64,000 nucleotides of DNA from Rathayibacter sp. VKM Ac-2857 (GCF_013205025.1 NZ_JABMLE010000004.1:494946-558945); one strand, 5' to 3'; shown: positions 15,815-24,812, counted from the stretch's first letter. The notes: generated by a model from the letters alone, not told the origin. Translations and numbers: made by a program.

Positions 15815-16998
15815 AGCGGGAGCCCCGTGTACTGCTCGGCGAGCGAGCGGCGGGCGTGCACGGAGTCGACGACGTAGTCGAGCCGGCCCAGCTGCGCGTG
15901 GAAGTCGAACTCGCCGCTCGCGGTGACGGGCGGGCGGTGTAGCAGCTCGGTCATCCAGACCGAGAATTGCTGGACTCGCCACTGCCGCGCGAGCGCGGCG
16001 GCCTCGTAGCCGTCGAGCAGCGCTGAGTCGCCGCCGACCGCCGCGATCAGCCCTCGGACCAGCAGCACCACGTCGGCGATCGCCGAGTTGAGGCCCTTGG
16101 CGCCGGTCGGCGGGACGATGTGCCCCGCGTCGCCGACGAGGAACAGCCGGCCGTGCGCGAGCCGTGACGAGACGAAGCTGCGCATCGGCGTGATCGACTT
16201 CTCGGTGATCGGCCCCTCCTGCAGCGTCCAGCCCTCGACGCCCAGGCGCGTCTGCAGCGCCGCCCAGATCCGCTCGTCGGGCCAGGCGGAGATGTCGTCG
16301 TCGGGGTCGACCTGGAGGTAGAGCCGCGAGACCGAGCCGCTGCGCATCGAGTGCATGGCGAAGCCGTCGGCGTGCAGCGCGTAGATCAGCTCGTCGGTCG
16401 ACGGTGCGACGTCGGCGAGGACGCCCAGCCAGGCGTAGGGGTAGCTCCGGGCGAGGTCGGCCCGCTCGGGGATGCTCGGCCGACTGATGCCGTGGAAGCC
16501 GTCGGCGCCGACGACGTAGTCGGCCTCGAGGCGCTGCTCCTCCCCGTCGAAGGAGTAGGTCACCACCGGGTGCTCGCCGTCGAGGTCGTGCAGCGCGACG
16601 TCGGAGACGCGGTAGCGGATGACGGTCCTTTCGGCCTCGTGCGCGGCGATCAGGTCCTTGACGACCTCCTGCTGCCCGTAGACGGTGACCGTGCGGCCGA
16701 TCAGCTCCTCGAAGTCGACGTGGTGGCGACGGCTGACGCCCTGCGCATCAGGGCCCTGCAGGTAGATGCCGCGGTGGCGCATCCCGTCGCTCGCGATCCG
16801 CTCCCCCAGGCCGAGGCCGGTGAGCACGTCGACCGAGCTCTGCTCGAGCACGCCGGCGCGGATCCGCGACAGCACGTAGTCGCGCGAGCGGTTCTCGAGG
16901 ACGACCGAGTCGATGCCGGCGCGGCGGAGCGCCCAGCTGAGCAGCAGGCCCGCGGGCCCGGCGCCGATGACGGCGACACGTGTGGAGTGAGTGGGCAC
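15811..16998 (-). CDS. pobA: 4-hydroxybenzoate 3-monooxygenase
   Basis: A 395-residue FAD-dependent aromatic hydroxylase, the same size as Pseudomonas PobA. The N-terminal dinucleotide motif VIGAGPAGLLLSWALRRAG, the middle VVGADGFHGISR (DG motif) and the late FLVGDAGHIVPPTGAKGLN (GD motif) are all intact, and SRIRAGVLEQ is characteristic of PobA. It turns 4-hydroxybenzoate into protocatechuate with NAD(P)H and O2. GTG 16998, preceded by GAGGA six bases upstream, gives the family length; the open frame reaches far upstream through neighbouring genes and those starts are rejected. An IclR-type box lies about 70 bp upstream. Confidence 0.94.
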   Translation of the reverse strand: MPTHSTRVAVIGAGPAGLLLSWALRRAGIDSVVLENRSRDYVLSRIRAGVLEQSSVDVLTGLGLGERIASDGMRHRGIYLQGPDAQGVSRRHHVDFEELIGRTVTVYGQQEVVKDLIAAHEAERTVIRYRVSDVALHDLDGEHPVVTYSFDGEEQRLEADYVVGADGFHGISRPSIPERADLARSYPYAWLGVLADVAPSTDELIYALHADGFAMHSMRSGSVSRLYLQVDPDDDISAWPDERIWAALQTRLGVEGWTLQEGPITEKSITPMRSFVSSRLAHGRLFLVGDAGHIVPPTGAKGLNSAIADVVLLVRGLIAAVGGDSALLDGYEAAALARQWRVQQFSVWMTELLHRPPVTASGEFDFHAQLGRLDYVVDSVHARRSLAEQYTGLPL

Positions 16999-17064
16999 GG
17001 GGTTCCTCGCGACGGTGACAGGGACACCACCATGCTCCGGACGGACCCGGCCTCGGGGGGCCCG

Positions 17065-17083
17065 ACTTCCATCCAGTGGAAAG
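17065..17083. promoter_or_regulatory. IclR-type operator upstream of pobA
   Basis: Inverted repeat TTCCA-tccag-TGGAA (17067-17081) in the 119-bp gap between the IclR gene and pobA. Its core, TCCA-nn-C-R-GTGGA, matches two other sites in the window, at 19158-19176 and 28104-28122. It is the right size and symmetry for an IclR-family dimer. Position upstream of pobA suggests control of the pob/pca genes. Confidence 0.6.
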
Positions 17084-17117
17084 GACCGGCGATCGTCCGC
17101 CTGGGGAGGAGGGCCGC

Positions 17118-17882
17118 TCACGCGACCACCGAGCGGCGGTACCCCAGCGCCCGGCTCACGCCCGCTGCCGCGGCGCGCACCTCGCGCTCGAGCAGGTCGC
17201 CCTGCCGCGGCTCCGAGCCCGTGACGATCGACAGCGCGGCGACCACCCGCGAGGCCCGGTCGCGCACCGGCGCCGCGATCGAGCTCGTTCCCGCCGTCAT
17301 CTCCTCCGACGAGTGCGCGATGCCGCTCAGCCGGATCTCCGCCAACCGTCGCCGCAGAACCTCCGCCGAGGTGACCGTCCGCGGCAGGAAGCGCGGCAGA
17401 TCGCGCGCGACGTACGCGTCCAGATCGTCGGCGGGCGCGTGCGCGAGCAGCACCAACCCGACGCCGGTGCAGTACAGCGGCAGCCGTGCCCCGACGCTCG
17501 ACACCACCGGCACGGCCCGGTGCGCCGACAGCTTCTCGATGTAGAGCGCCTCCGCCCCGTCGAGCACCGCGAGGTGCACGTGCTGGTGCGTCGCCTCGTA
17601 GAGGTCCTCGAGGAACGGCAGCGCGATCGCCCGCAGCGAGCGGGTCGCCGGCACCCGCGTCCCCAGCTCCCAGAGCCGCAGGCCGAGGGTGTATCGGCCG
17701 TCGTCGCGGCGGACCAGCCCGCCCCACTCGACCAGCTCGGCGAGCATCCGGTGCGTGGTCGACACCGGCAGCTCCGCGCGCTGGGCGATCTCGGACAGGC
17801 CGAGCGAGGCGCGCGCATCGGGCTGCGCGAAGACGTCGAGGATAGAGAGCAGCCGGGCCGCGACCGAGATCGGCGCGGTCAC
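17118..17882 (-). CDS. IclR family transcriptional regulator of the pob/pca genes
   Basis: A 254-residue IclR-type regulator. The winged helix-turn-helix is at about residues 5-60 (LLSILDVFAQ...LGLSEIAQRAELPVSTTHRMLAELVEWGGLVRR), and the effector domain follows (YCTGVGLVLLAHAP, ARDLPRFLPRTVTS, IAAPVRDRASRVVAALSIV). PcaR, PcaU and PobR, which sense 3-oxoadipate, protocatechuate or 4-hydroxybenzoate, belong to this family, so the neighbouring pob/pca genes are the likely targets. GTG 17882 lies three bases after the upstream thiolase stop, so it is co-transcribed with it. Whether it activates or represses is not visible. Confidence 0.88.
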   Translation of the reverse strand: MTAPISVAARLLSILDVFAQPDARASLGLSEIAQRAELPVSTTHRMLAELVEWGGLVRRDDGRYTLGLRLWELGTRVPATRSLRAIALPFLEDLYEATHQHVHLAVLDGAEALYIEKLSAHRAVPVVSSVGARLPLYCTGVGLVLLAHAPADDLDAYVARDLPRFLPRTVTSAEVLRRRLAEIRLSGIAHSSEEMTAGTSSIAAPVRDRASRVVAALSIVTGSEPRQGDLLEREVRAAAAGVSRALGYRRSVVA

Positions 17883-17885
17883 GGC

Positions 17886-19076
17886 TCAGCCCACCGCGGA
17901 GAGGACGAGCGCCGAGCCCTGCCCGCCGCCGCCGCAGATGCCCGCGGCGCCGACCGAGCCCGGGCCTAGTGCTGCGAGCCGCCGGGCGAGGTGGCCGACG
18001 ATCCGTGCCCCGGACGCCCCGATCGGGTGGCCGAGCGCGATCGCTCCCCCGTGCGGATTCACGATCGCCGGGTCGACGCCGAGGTCGGCGGTCGACTGCA
18101 CGGCGACCGCCGCGAACGCCTCGTTGATCTCGACCGCGGCGAGGTCCGCGGCGCCCCACGGCGTCCGCTCCAGCGCCCGGAGGATCGCGGCCGAGGGCTG
18201 CGAGTGCAGGGTCAGCCCCGGCCCGGCGACCATCGCGGCCGCCTCGATCCGGGCGATCGGGCGGAGTCCGCGGCGCTGCGCCTCCCCCTCCTCCATCAGC
18301 ACGAGCGCGGCGGCGCCGTCGGTGATCTGCGAGGAGTTGCCGGCCGTGATCGTGCCGTCGGCGGCGAAGGCAGGGCGGAGGGCCGCGAGGCGCTCCGCGG
18401 TGGTCTCGGGACGGACCCCGTCGTCGGCCACGACCACGGAGGCGTCGCGCCCCCGGGTCGTGACCGGCGCGATCTCCTCGGCCAGCAGGTCCGCAGCGGC
18501 AGCGGCCCTGGCGTGCGAGGCGGCGGCGAACGCGTCCTGCTCGGCGCGGCCGAGACCGAGCCGGCCGTTCTCCTCCTCCGTCGAGGCGCCCATCGAGCGG
18601 TGCTCGAACGCGTCGCTCAGGCCGTCGTGCTCCATCGTGTCGAGCATCGTCACCTCGCCGAAGCGGCGGCCCTGCCGCGAGCCCGGCCAGACGTGCGGGG
18701 CGAGCGACATCGACTCCTGCCCGCCGGCGACCGCGACGTCGACCTCGCCGAGCACGATCCGGCGCGCGGCATCGGCCACCGCCTCCGCCCCGGAGAGGCA
18801 GACGGCGTTGAGCGTCATCGCCGGCACGTGCAGCGGGATCCCCGCGCCCCGGGCGGTCTGCCGCGCCGGGTTCTGCCCGGCGCCGGCCTGCAGCACCTGG
18901 CCCATCAGCACGATCTCGACGTCCTCGGGCGCGACGCCGGAGCGCTCGAGCGCGGCCGAGACGGCGTGCGCCCCGAGGGCGGTCGCCGGCAGTGCGGCGA
19001 AGCGGCCGAGGTAGCGGGCGAACGGGGTGCGGGCGTAACCGACCACGACGGCGCGGCGGGGGTGGGTGGTGATCAT
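17886..19076 (-). CDS. acetyl-CoA C-acyltransferase (thiolase)
   Basis: A 396-residue thiolase with nucleophile cysteine in LNAVCLSGAEAVADA (about residue 90), NEAFAAVAVQ, GHPIGASGARIVG and the final GICGGGGQGSALVL. It resembles biosynthetic/acetoacetyl-CoA thiolases more than the pcaF product at 9148, although a second 3-oxoadipyl-CoA thiolase is possible. It is the first gene of the minus-strand unit that continues into the IclR gene, and a copy of the IclR-type box lies about 80 bp upstream, so it probably belongs to the same aromatic regulon. Confidence 0.85.
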   Translation of the reverse strand: MITTHPRRAVVVGYARTPFARYLGRFAALPATALGAHAVSAALERSGVAPEDVEIVLMGQVLQAGAGQNPARQTARGAGIPLHVPAMTLNAVCLSGAEAVADAARRIVLGEVDVAVAGGQESMSLAPHVWPGSRQGRRFGEVTMLDTMEHDGLSDAFEHRSMGASTEEENGRLGLGRAEQDAFAAASHARAAAAADLLAEEIAPVTTRGRDASVVVADDGVRPETTAERLAALRPAFAADGTITAGNSSQITDGAAALVLMEEGEAQRRGLRPIARIEAAAMVAGPGLTLHSQPSAAILRALERTPWGAADLAAVEINEAFAAVAVQSTADLGVDPAIVNPHGGAIALGHPIGASGARIVGHLARRLAALGPGSVGAAGICGGGGQGSALVLSAVG

Positions 19077-19157
19077 CGGCGATCCTCCGGTCGAGCTGGG
19101 CTCCCCTCATCCTCGTCACGCGGAGGGCGCCTGCGAAGACGCGATCGGTGATGCCGC

Positions 19158-19176
19158 GCTTCCGCCCGGTGGATGC
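19158..19176. promoter_or_regulatory. IclR-type box between thiolase and LysR genes
   Basis: The 19-mer GCTTCCGCCCGGTGGATGC shares its right arm TGGATGC exactly with the site at 28104-28122 and has a two-mismatch left arm. It lies 82 bp upstream of the thiolase start on the minus strand, within the divergent thiolase/LysR gap. Confidence 0.45.
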
Positions 19177-19265
19177 GCACGTCCGCCTCCGCTGTCGTGT
19201 CGCTCACCTCGTCGCGTCCTCGGGATCGGCGCGACGCCCCGCACGGACGCCGCGCTACCGTGGTG

Positions 19266-19287
19266 GGCGGCGCATCGATGCGCCGCC
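19266..19287. promoter_or_regulatory. 22-bp perfect palindrome before the LysR gene
   Basis: A gapless 22-bp palindrome with core GCGCATCGATGCGC ends just before the ribosome site GAGGAGGAA. As DNA it may be the binding site of the LysR protein or of another dimeric regulator; as RNA it could fold only as a hairpin with a very tight loop. It does not mask the ribosome site. Confidence 0.4.
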
Positions 19288-19298
19288 GAGGAGGAACC

Positions 19299-19337
19299 GT
19301 GAGCACCCGATCATTGGCGACGGACGTGCGAGCGTGA
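19299..19337 (+). CDS. 12-codon leader ORF coupled to the LysR gene
   Basis: A GTG five bases after the strong ribosome site GAGGAGG opens a 12-codon frame (VSTRSLATDVRA) whose TGA at 19335-19337 overlaps the GTG start of the LysR gene (GTGA). The LysR start itself has no ribosome site, so the leader probably serves to bring ribosomes to it. Both starts begin GTGAGCACC, 35 bp apart, so the arrangement may come from a small insertion or duplication in an ancestral start region. Confidence 0.4.
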   Translation: MSTRSLATDVRA

Positions 19338-20278
19338 GCACCGGCCGGATGAGTCCGCGCCCCGACATGAACCTGCTGGTCGTGCTCGACGCGCTGCTCT
19401 CCGAGCGCAGCGTCACCCGCGCCGCTCAGAGCCTGGGCCTCAGCCAGCCGGCGGTGAGCGCCTCGCTCGCGCGGCTGCGGATCCACTTCGACGATGAGAT
19501 CCTCACCCGCGTCGGCAACACCTACCGGCTGACCCCGCTCGCGATCCGCCTGATCGACCAGACCAGCTCGGCCCTCGAGGCCACCCGCTCGGTCTTCTCG
19601 ACCGCGGCCCTCTTCGACCCCGCGACCTCCTCGCGCGAGTTCAGCCTCTACGGCTCCGATTACGCGTTCGCCATCGTCGGCAGCCGGGTCTCCCTCGCCG
19701 TCCGCGAGAGCGCCCCGCACGTCCGCTTCCGCTTCGCCCTGCACAACCCGGCGATCGTCGAGGACCCGATGAACACCCTCCGCAACGTCGACGGGATGCT
19801 CCTCCCCCGCGGCTTCGCGAGCGACCTGCCCTCGATGGACCTCTACGAGGACGACTGGCTGGCCGTGGTCTGGGCGGGCAACGACACCGTCGGCGAGGCG
19901 CTGACCCTGGAGGACCTGCACCGGCTGCCGTGGGTGTTCACCTACAAGACGCGGAGCGCGTTCACGGCGGCGTCCCGGCAGCTGGAGACGATCGGGATCG
20001 AGCCGCGCGTGGACGTGGTGGTCGAGGGATTTCTGGCGCTGCCGTACTTCATCGTGGGGACCGACCGCATCGGCATCGTGCAGAAGCGGCTGGCGGACCG
20101 GATGCTGGCGGCCGGCGATTTGCGGGTGCTGCCGCTCCCGTTCGACGCGCTGCGACTGTCGGGAGCGCTGTGGTGGCACCCGATGCACAACGACGACCCG
20201 GGGCACCAGTGGATGCGGCAGCAGTTCCGGCGGCACGGGCGGAGCGTCGACGGGGAGAAATCCTTCATTGTCAGGTGA
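19334..20278 (+). CDS. LysR family transcriptional regulator
   Basis: A 314-residue LysR-type regulator. The N-terminal helix-turn-helix is DMNLLVVLDALLSERSVTRAAQSLGLSQPAVSASLARLRIHFDDE (split here only by wording), followed by an LRLTPLA-type linker (YRLTPLAIRLIDQ) and a two-lobed effector domain. The F-SLYGSDYAFAIVG segment and spacing resemble the NodD/NahR/PcpR branch, which often senses aromatic compounds. It is divergent from the thiolase gene and next to the pob/pca cluster, so an aromatic catabolic role is likely; it may also act on the cluster at 22831-29262. ATG 19349 is an alternative start. Confidence 0.87.
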   Translation: MSTGRMSPRPDMNLLVVLDALLSERSVTRAAQSLGLSQPAVSASLARLRIHFDDEILTRVGNTYRLTPLAIRLIDQTSSALEATRSVFSTAALFDPATSSREFSLYGSDYAFAIVGSRVSLAVRESAPHVRFRFALHNPAIVEDPMNTLRNVDGMLLPRGFASDLPSMDLYEDDWLAVVWAGNDTVGEALTLEDLHRLPWVFTYKTRSAFTAASRQLETIGIEPRVDVVVEGFLALPYFIVGTDRIGIVQKRLADRMLAAGDLRVLPLPFDALRLSGALWWHPMHNDDPGHQWMRQQFRRHGRSVDGEKSFIVR

Positions 20279-20396
20279 CGTAGCCCCTCCCGAGCTTCAA
20301 GTGCACGCATCGAAGCAACGGAGTCTCCGCAGACGTGCCTCCTGGAGAATTAACTCTGAATGTGCAAGTTCGATACGAACGAATAGGTGACGTGAA

Positions 20397-22428
20397 GTGA
20401 AGCACATGTTCAGGACCATTGCTCGAGCCGCTACGCGAGTGGACCATCAGTTACTATTCAATTCGATTTCCACGCACTTCGTACTTACGGCAAGCATGGC
20501 TGGAAGTGTCGATTTGACGCGTTGGTCCCGTGCGCTATTAAATGCAGATATTGCCATCTCTGCAGCGTGGCCATCAGAGTCCGCTATCCGAGTATCGGAC
20601 CGGCTTCGTAAAAATGCTTGGCAATTACGCCGAGTTCGCCGGATGAAAGCCCTGCAGAAAAAAGCCACTGCCAGCAATTCGATTGTCGCGATCCTCTTGC
20701 TTTCCACTTCATCTCCGAAACTTGGAATCCTGCAGCTAAGGGCGAACTGGTATCAAGCTCGCTTGATTCCAGCATTCAACCGCTTCAAAGCCAACCAAAA
20801 TTGGCTAAGCCTCGCTCGACTTGCTATTAGTCACCCAGTCTTTTTTGTTCGCCATATAGTTCCGAGTATCAAAATCACGTTCGGCGATAAAAATCATTAT
20901 AAGGACACTGCGGGACGTGAATCTTCAGAGGGGAATTTAGAATCGTTAGCTGACAAGAGATCAGAGGATCTCGATGACGAAGCGGACGTAGAAGCGGATC
21001 AAAGAATTTCCGCCTTACTCGCAGAAGCAGAAGAGGCTTATCTCGATCGGCAGGTAGTGTCCGTTGCGATTCGTCAGCGCGATTCTGATCTCTTCAGCCG
21101 GTCCAGCATCGACGGCGATACCTATGTTCGACTCATGCTACGTGAAAGTTATCATGATTTTCAATTGCCTGATTCAGATGAAATTCATCACGTCGTTTTT
21201 GAACCTAGGCTGTTATTACATCGTTCCGGGATGGCACAGATCGACCTAACTATCAGCGCAACAGGCGGACTGAACGTTCGCCAAGCTTTAGCCATGTCGT
21301 GGGGGGGGCGAGAAGCTTTTCACGCAATCCAAGATGGCGAAGCCGCTTCTGCGGCATACGGAATGGATGGAGCGGGCCGACTTCTCGGCGGGGGAGCTCG
21401 ATGCGAATGAACCTCTCGGAGAGATCGTTCACACCTCCCGAGCATCGGTTACAGAATTGCTTGAGATTCACCTGTCGGCAATTCTCGCTTGCGTCCGAGG
21501 CAACGCTGTCCATTTTGTGAATTATCCAGTATCCATCATTCAATCCAGCCCGTGTTGCAAACCCGAAGCATGGAAAGTCAAGCACCGGGACGATCTCTTG
21601 CGCCTTTCAATGCGCGGATCGATTGACCGCCAGATATCCCCTGAGATGCCGCTACCCGTCGACTTGTCCCTCGGCCGCGATCACTCCCTCTTCGCCAACA
21701 TGGGTTCTGCCGTGTATATGAAGTGGGAGGGTGAAGCTCCAAAAAGTATCTCCGAATTGGACACCGTATTAGTTTTCGAGCATGCCTTACTGCTTTACAT
21801 GCGTCTCCATTCACTGGAGCAGAAGGTGACGAACGGGCCTCTGCGAGCAAGCGAGCTTCGCCTGCGCAACAGGGACGCGATCGAACTCTTTTCTGAACTT
21901 CGACAAAGGGATCTTCGGTTCGGAGAAGCGCGCGACATTGCTCGGCATGTACTCGAGGACCTTGGCGCATCTGATATCCGGCGCACCATCGAAGTAGCAC
22001 TGGATCTTTCGGCCTCTGCATACGGCGTCCTTAGTGCTGAACGAGCAGCTACCCGCGCGTGGTGGGTTACTCTGGCGGCTACCGTTCTGGCGTTTGTCTT
22101 AGCCATTCAGCCGATCGGAAGTCTCATCCAATCCGCGTCGACGGATGTGAATGTTACTGGCTTACCGAAAATGGCGTTTGTTCACCTCCAGACGCTTGGA
22201 TTTTGGGCTCCATGGGCGGTACTGTCAACGATGGTTCTGGCAACGGGCGTCGCGAGAGTCATCGCGTCACTTTTTCGACGAGAGGATAAACCCAGCCGGT
22301 CAAAACGCCGTGGTTACAAATGGCCCACAGAATTCGTCATCGATAGCTCAAATTACTCACCAGCTCATTCCGGGGAGTCGGGGGTTCACTTCAAAGCGCA
22401 TCTCGATGGCGAAAGCGAAGAAGATTAA
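20397..22428 (+). pseudogene. low-GC island gene split by a frameshift; unknown membrane-anchored protein
   Basis: Two frames cover one gene: frame A 20397-21410 (GTG after AGGTGA, 337 residues) and frame B to 22428 (open from before 21334). They join if the run of eight G at 21301-21308 loses one base, giving about 677 residues continuous across MSWGGEKLFTQSK. Without that change frame A ends in an out-of-frame tail. The N-terminal part is basic and helical, followed by an acidic stretch (EDLDDEADVEADQ). Near the C-terminus are two membrane helices (AWWVTLAATVLAFVLAIQPI and LGFWAPWAVLSTMVLATGVA) and a basic tail. No family is recognised. Base composition and codon use differ sharply from neighbours, showing horizontal transfer. 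Confidence 0.65.
21301..21308. repeat. homopolymer G8 at the frameshift
   Basis: A run of eight G preceded by T. It sits exactly where the two reading frames of the island gene must switch; seven G would restore one long frame. It may be a contingency tract, a fixed mutation or an assembly error. Confidence 0.6.
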
Positions 22429-22830
22429 GTAATATAAGACCTGTCGCTGGCGGCACTACCCGAGGCGAACGAACTTAGGTGTGCTAGAGAGCCAGCGTCG
22501 TCGGCCTCGGTATCTTTTCGAAGATCAGTCCGAGGCGGCCAAATTTCGAGTTCTCGGAACGAGACTTTCAAGCGTTCAGCCCCTACTCCTATAGCCCGAG
22601 GATAGCCGTCGCACTTCCTTTCGAGCCGAACTCCGACCGAAGGCTTCGCCGGCCCGAGCCGTCCGAGGGCCTTTCGACACCGAGACGGCATTCATCGCGC
22701 GGCCTACTGCTCCACCCAAGCTCGAACGGCGAAGAATCGATGCTCGATAATTGAGAATCCGTCTGCTTATGGCGCCCGGTCGGTAATGAAGAGTGTTCAA
22801 TAGATGGGCGCCGAGGAGCGGAGGCGCGGG
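22429..22830. other. gene-free stretch at the right end of the low-GC island
   Basis: About 400 bp between the island gene and the aromatic operon. I see no convincing coding frame, tRNA, integrase remnant or direct repeat matching the left edge (20279-20396). Composition returns gradually from the island to the chromosomal average. Confidence 0.4.
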
Positions 22831-23811
22831 TCAGCTCTGGCGGGCTCTCGCGGCCGGGGAGCCAGGGCGGGGCCGGGCGCGCACGAGCGGCGGCACTGGC
22901 CGCGGAGTCCCGACCACGGTCGAGATCGTGCCCAGGCCGTCGACCGTCATCGTGACCTCGTCGCCCGCCGTCAGCGGCGGAGGCGTCAGGCCTCCGGCCC
23001 GCCCCCACAGCTCCGCCAAGCAACCGGTGCCGGCCGTGCCCGACCCGAGCACGTCCCCCGCTACCAGCCGCGAGTCGCGGGACGCGTACGCCACCAGCTC
23101 CGCGAAGGGCCAGCCCATGTCCGCGAGCGTGTCCCGGCCGATCTCGACTCCGTTGACGGAGACGGTCATCACGAGGTCCAGGAACCCGTCGGAGTCGTGC
23201 CGCTCCGCCACCTCGTCCGCGGTCGTGATCCACGGGCCGAGCGTGCTCCCGAAGTCCTTCCCCTTGCACGGCCCCAGCCGCACCTTCATCTCGCGCGACT
23301 GGATGTCGCGCGCGGACCAGTCGTTGAAGACGGCGTAGCCGAAGATCCGCTCGTGGGCCGCGGCCGCGTCGAGCGAGCGGGAAGGCCCCGTCCCGCCGAT
23401 CACGGCGGCGACCTCGAGCTCGAAGTCGAGGCGCTCCGACGCGGGAGGCACGAGCTCCTCGCCGGTCGCGAGGACGGTGTGCGGGTTGGTGAAGTAGAAG
23501 GTCGGCGCCTCGTACCACTCGGGCACCACGCCCTCCGAGGAGTCCACGCTGCGGACGACGCCCTCGACGTGCTCCTCGAAGGCCACGAAGTCGCGGATGC
23601 TCGGCGGGTCGAGCGGGGTGCGCAGGCGCACGGCCGACAGCTCCTCCCCCGCCCCGGACACCAGCGCGTCACCGCGGCGCAGCGCCTCCGGCAGTCCGGC
23701 GCGCAGCACCTCCAGCACGGTCAGTCCGTCGACGAACGGGACGACGCGGTCCTCGACCACGAGCCCCTCCGCCGGTGTTCCGTCGGCCACGACCCAGCGC
23801 GCGAGCCTCAC
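22831..23811 (-). CDS. fumarylacetoacetate hydrolase (FAH) family protein
   Basis: A 326-residue FAH-superfamily enzyme. The metal-binding core is present: PEWYEAPTFYFTNPHTVLATGEELV, then the acidic pair in LDFELEVAAVIGG, YAVFNDWSARDIQ, and the C-terminal VLGSGTAGTGC. The superfamily includes fumarylacetoacetases, 2-keto-4-pentenoate hydratases and oxaloacetate or oxalocrotonate decarboxylases, acting late in aromatic ring degradation on the cleavage product. GTG 23811 overlaps the amidohydrolase stop (GTGA). It is the last gene of a five-gene minus-strand unit. Confidence 0.85.
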   Translation of the reverse strand: MRLARWVVADGTPAEGLVVEDRVVPFVDGLTVLEVLRAGLPEALRRGDALVSGAGEELSAVRLRTPLDPPSIRDFVAFEEHVEGVVRSVDSSEGVVPEWYEAPTFYFTNPHTVLATGEELVPPASERLDFELEVAAVIGGTGPSRSLDAAAAHERIFGYAVFNDWSARDIQSREMKVRLGPCKGKDFGSTLGPWITTADEVAERHDSDGFLDLVMTVSVNGVEIGRDTLADMGWPFAELVAYASRDSRLVAGDVLGSGTAGTGCLAELWGRAGGLTPPPLTAGDEVTMTVDGLGTISTVVGTPRPVPPLVRARPRPGSPAARARQS

Positions 23812-24812
23812 GGCGCCACCGCCTCGACGCCGAAGAGCGCGGCCGCGTTCTCGCCCAGCACGGCCTCCAGTGCAGCGGAGTCCAGCGCCTCGCGCACCGC
23901 CCCGACCGGATCCTCGACCCCCATGTCGAACGGGTAGTCCGAGCCGAGCAGCACCCGGTCCGCCCCGGCGACCTCGACGAGGGCGCGCAGCTGCGACGCC
24001 GAGTGGGTCAGCGAGTCGAACCACAGCCGCCGCAGATAGCTCGACGGCGGGTGCTCGCACGAGCGGGCCTCCGGGCGCACACGCCAGCCGTGGTCGCTGC
24101 GGCCGATCGAGGTGGGCAGGTAGCCGCCGGCGTGCGCGGCGACGATCCGCAGCTCCGGGAAGCGGTCGAGGACTCCGCCGAAGATCAGGTGCGACAGCGC
24201 GATCGCGTTCTCGGCGGGCTGGCCGACGATGTTGGAGAGGTAGTGCTGGTCGATCCGCTCGTCGAGGGTGCAGCCGAAGGGGTGCAGGAACAGCACGGCG
24301 CCGGTCTCGGCCGCGCGAGCCCAGAACGGGTCGAGCCGCGGGTCCGACAGCTCCACGCCGTTCGCGGTCGACGAGATCTCGACGCCGGCGAGGCCCTGCG
24401 CGAGGGCGTCGTCCAGCAGCTCGACGCAGAGCTCGGGGTGCTGCGCGGCGACCAGGCCGAGGCCTCGGAGCCGCGTGGGCGCTTGGGCGACCAGCTCGGC
24501 GACCAGGCGGTTCGCCTCGCGCGCCGACCAGGCGGCCAGCTCCGCGCCGGCCCAGGGGTAGTAGTGCGAGGGCGACGGCGAGACGATCTGCACGTCGACG
24601 CCGGCCTCGTCCATGTCGGCGAGGCGGCGCTCGAGCACGGTGAGGCGCTCGAACCGCGAGCGGATCATCCCGCCGGAGACGGCCAGCGACTCCGGACCCT
24701 GACGGCGCGCGTCGAGGGCCTGCGCGGCGGCGATGCCCTCGGGGTCGCGCGCGGAGACGGCGCCCTGCAGCCCGGGCAGCAGGACGTGGGCGTGGACGTC
24801 GACGACGCTCAT
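23808..24812 (-). CDS. amidohydrolase family protein (ACMSD/decarboxylase-like)
   Basis: A 334-residue TIM-barrel amidohydrolase 2 family enzyme. The first metal motif is VDVHAHVLLPG (His7, His9), followed by FLHPFG, AHAGGYLP and the C-terminal LLGSDYPFDMG, the usual set for the ACMSD/gamma-resorcylate decarboxylase clan. Members decarboxylate hydroxylated aromatic acids or muconate semialdehydes, or hydrolyse ring-cleavage lactones. In this operon a decarboxylase acting before or after ring opening is likely. ATG 24812 overlaps the monooxygenase stop by four bases. Confidence 0.85.
   Translation of the reverse strand: MSVVDVHAHVLLPGLQGAVSARDPEGIAAAQALDARRQGPESLAVSGGMIRSRFERLTVLERRLADMDEAGVDVQIVSPSPSHYYPWAGAELAAWSAREANRLVAELVAQAPTRLRGLGLVAAQHPELCVELLDDALAQGLAGVEISSTANGVELSDPRLDPFWARAAETGAVLFLHPFGCTLDERIDQHYLSNIVGQPAENAIALSHLIFGGVLDRFPELRIVAAHAGGYLPTSIGRSDHGWRVRPEARSCEHPPSSYLRRLWFDSLTHSASQLRALVEVAGADRVLLGSDYPFDMGVEDPVGAVREALDSAALEAVLGENAAALFGVEAVAP

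Noticed and set aside
9148-19076. Recent duplication of the two thiolase genes
   Set aside because: Active-site surroundings differ (CGSGLQAV against CLSGAEAV) and the proteins diverge along their length, so they are distant paralogues.
20397-22428. CorA-type magnesium channel
   Set aside because: Two C-terminal helices recall CorA, but the GMN motif after the first helix is absent and the rest of the protein does not match.
22425-22800. Small minus-strand frames in the gap after the low-GC island
   Set aside because: No ribosome sites, no consistent codon bias, and the sequences look random.
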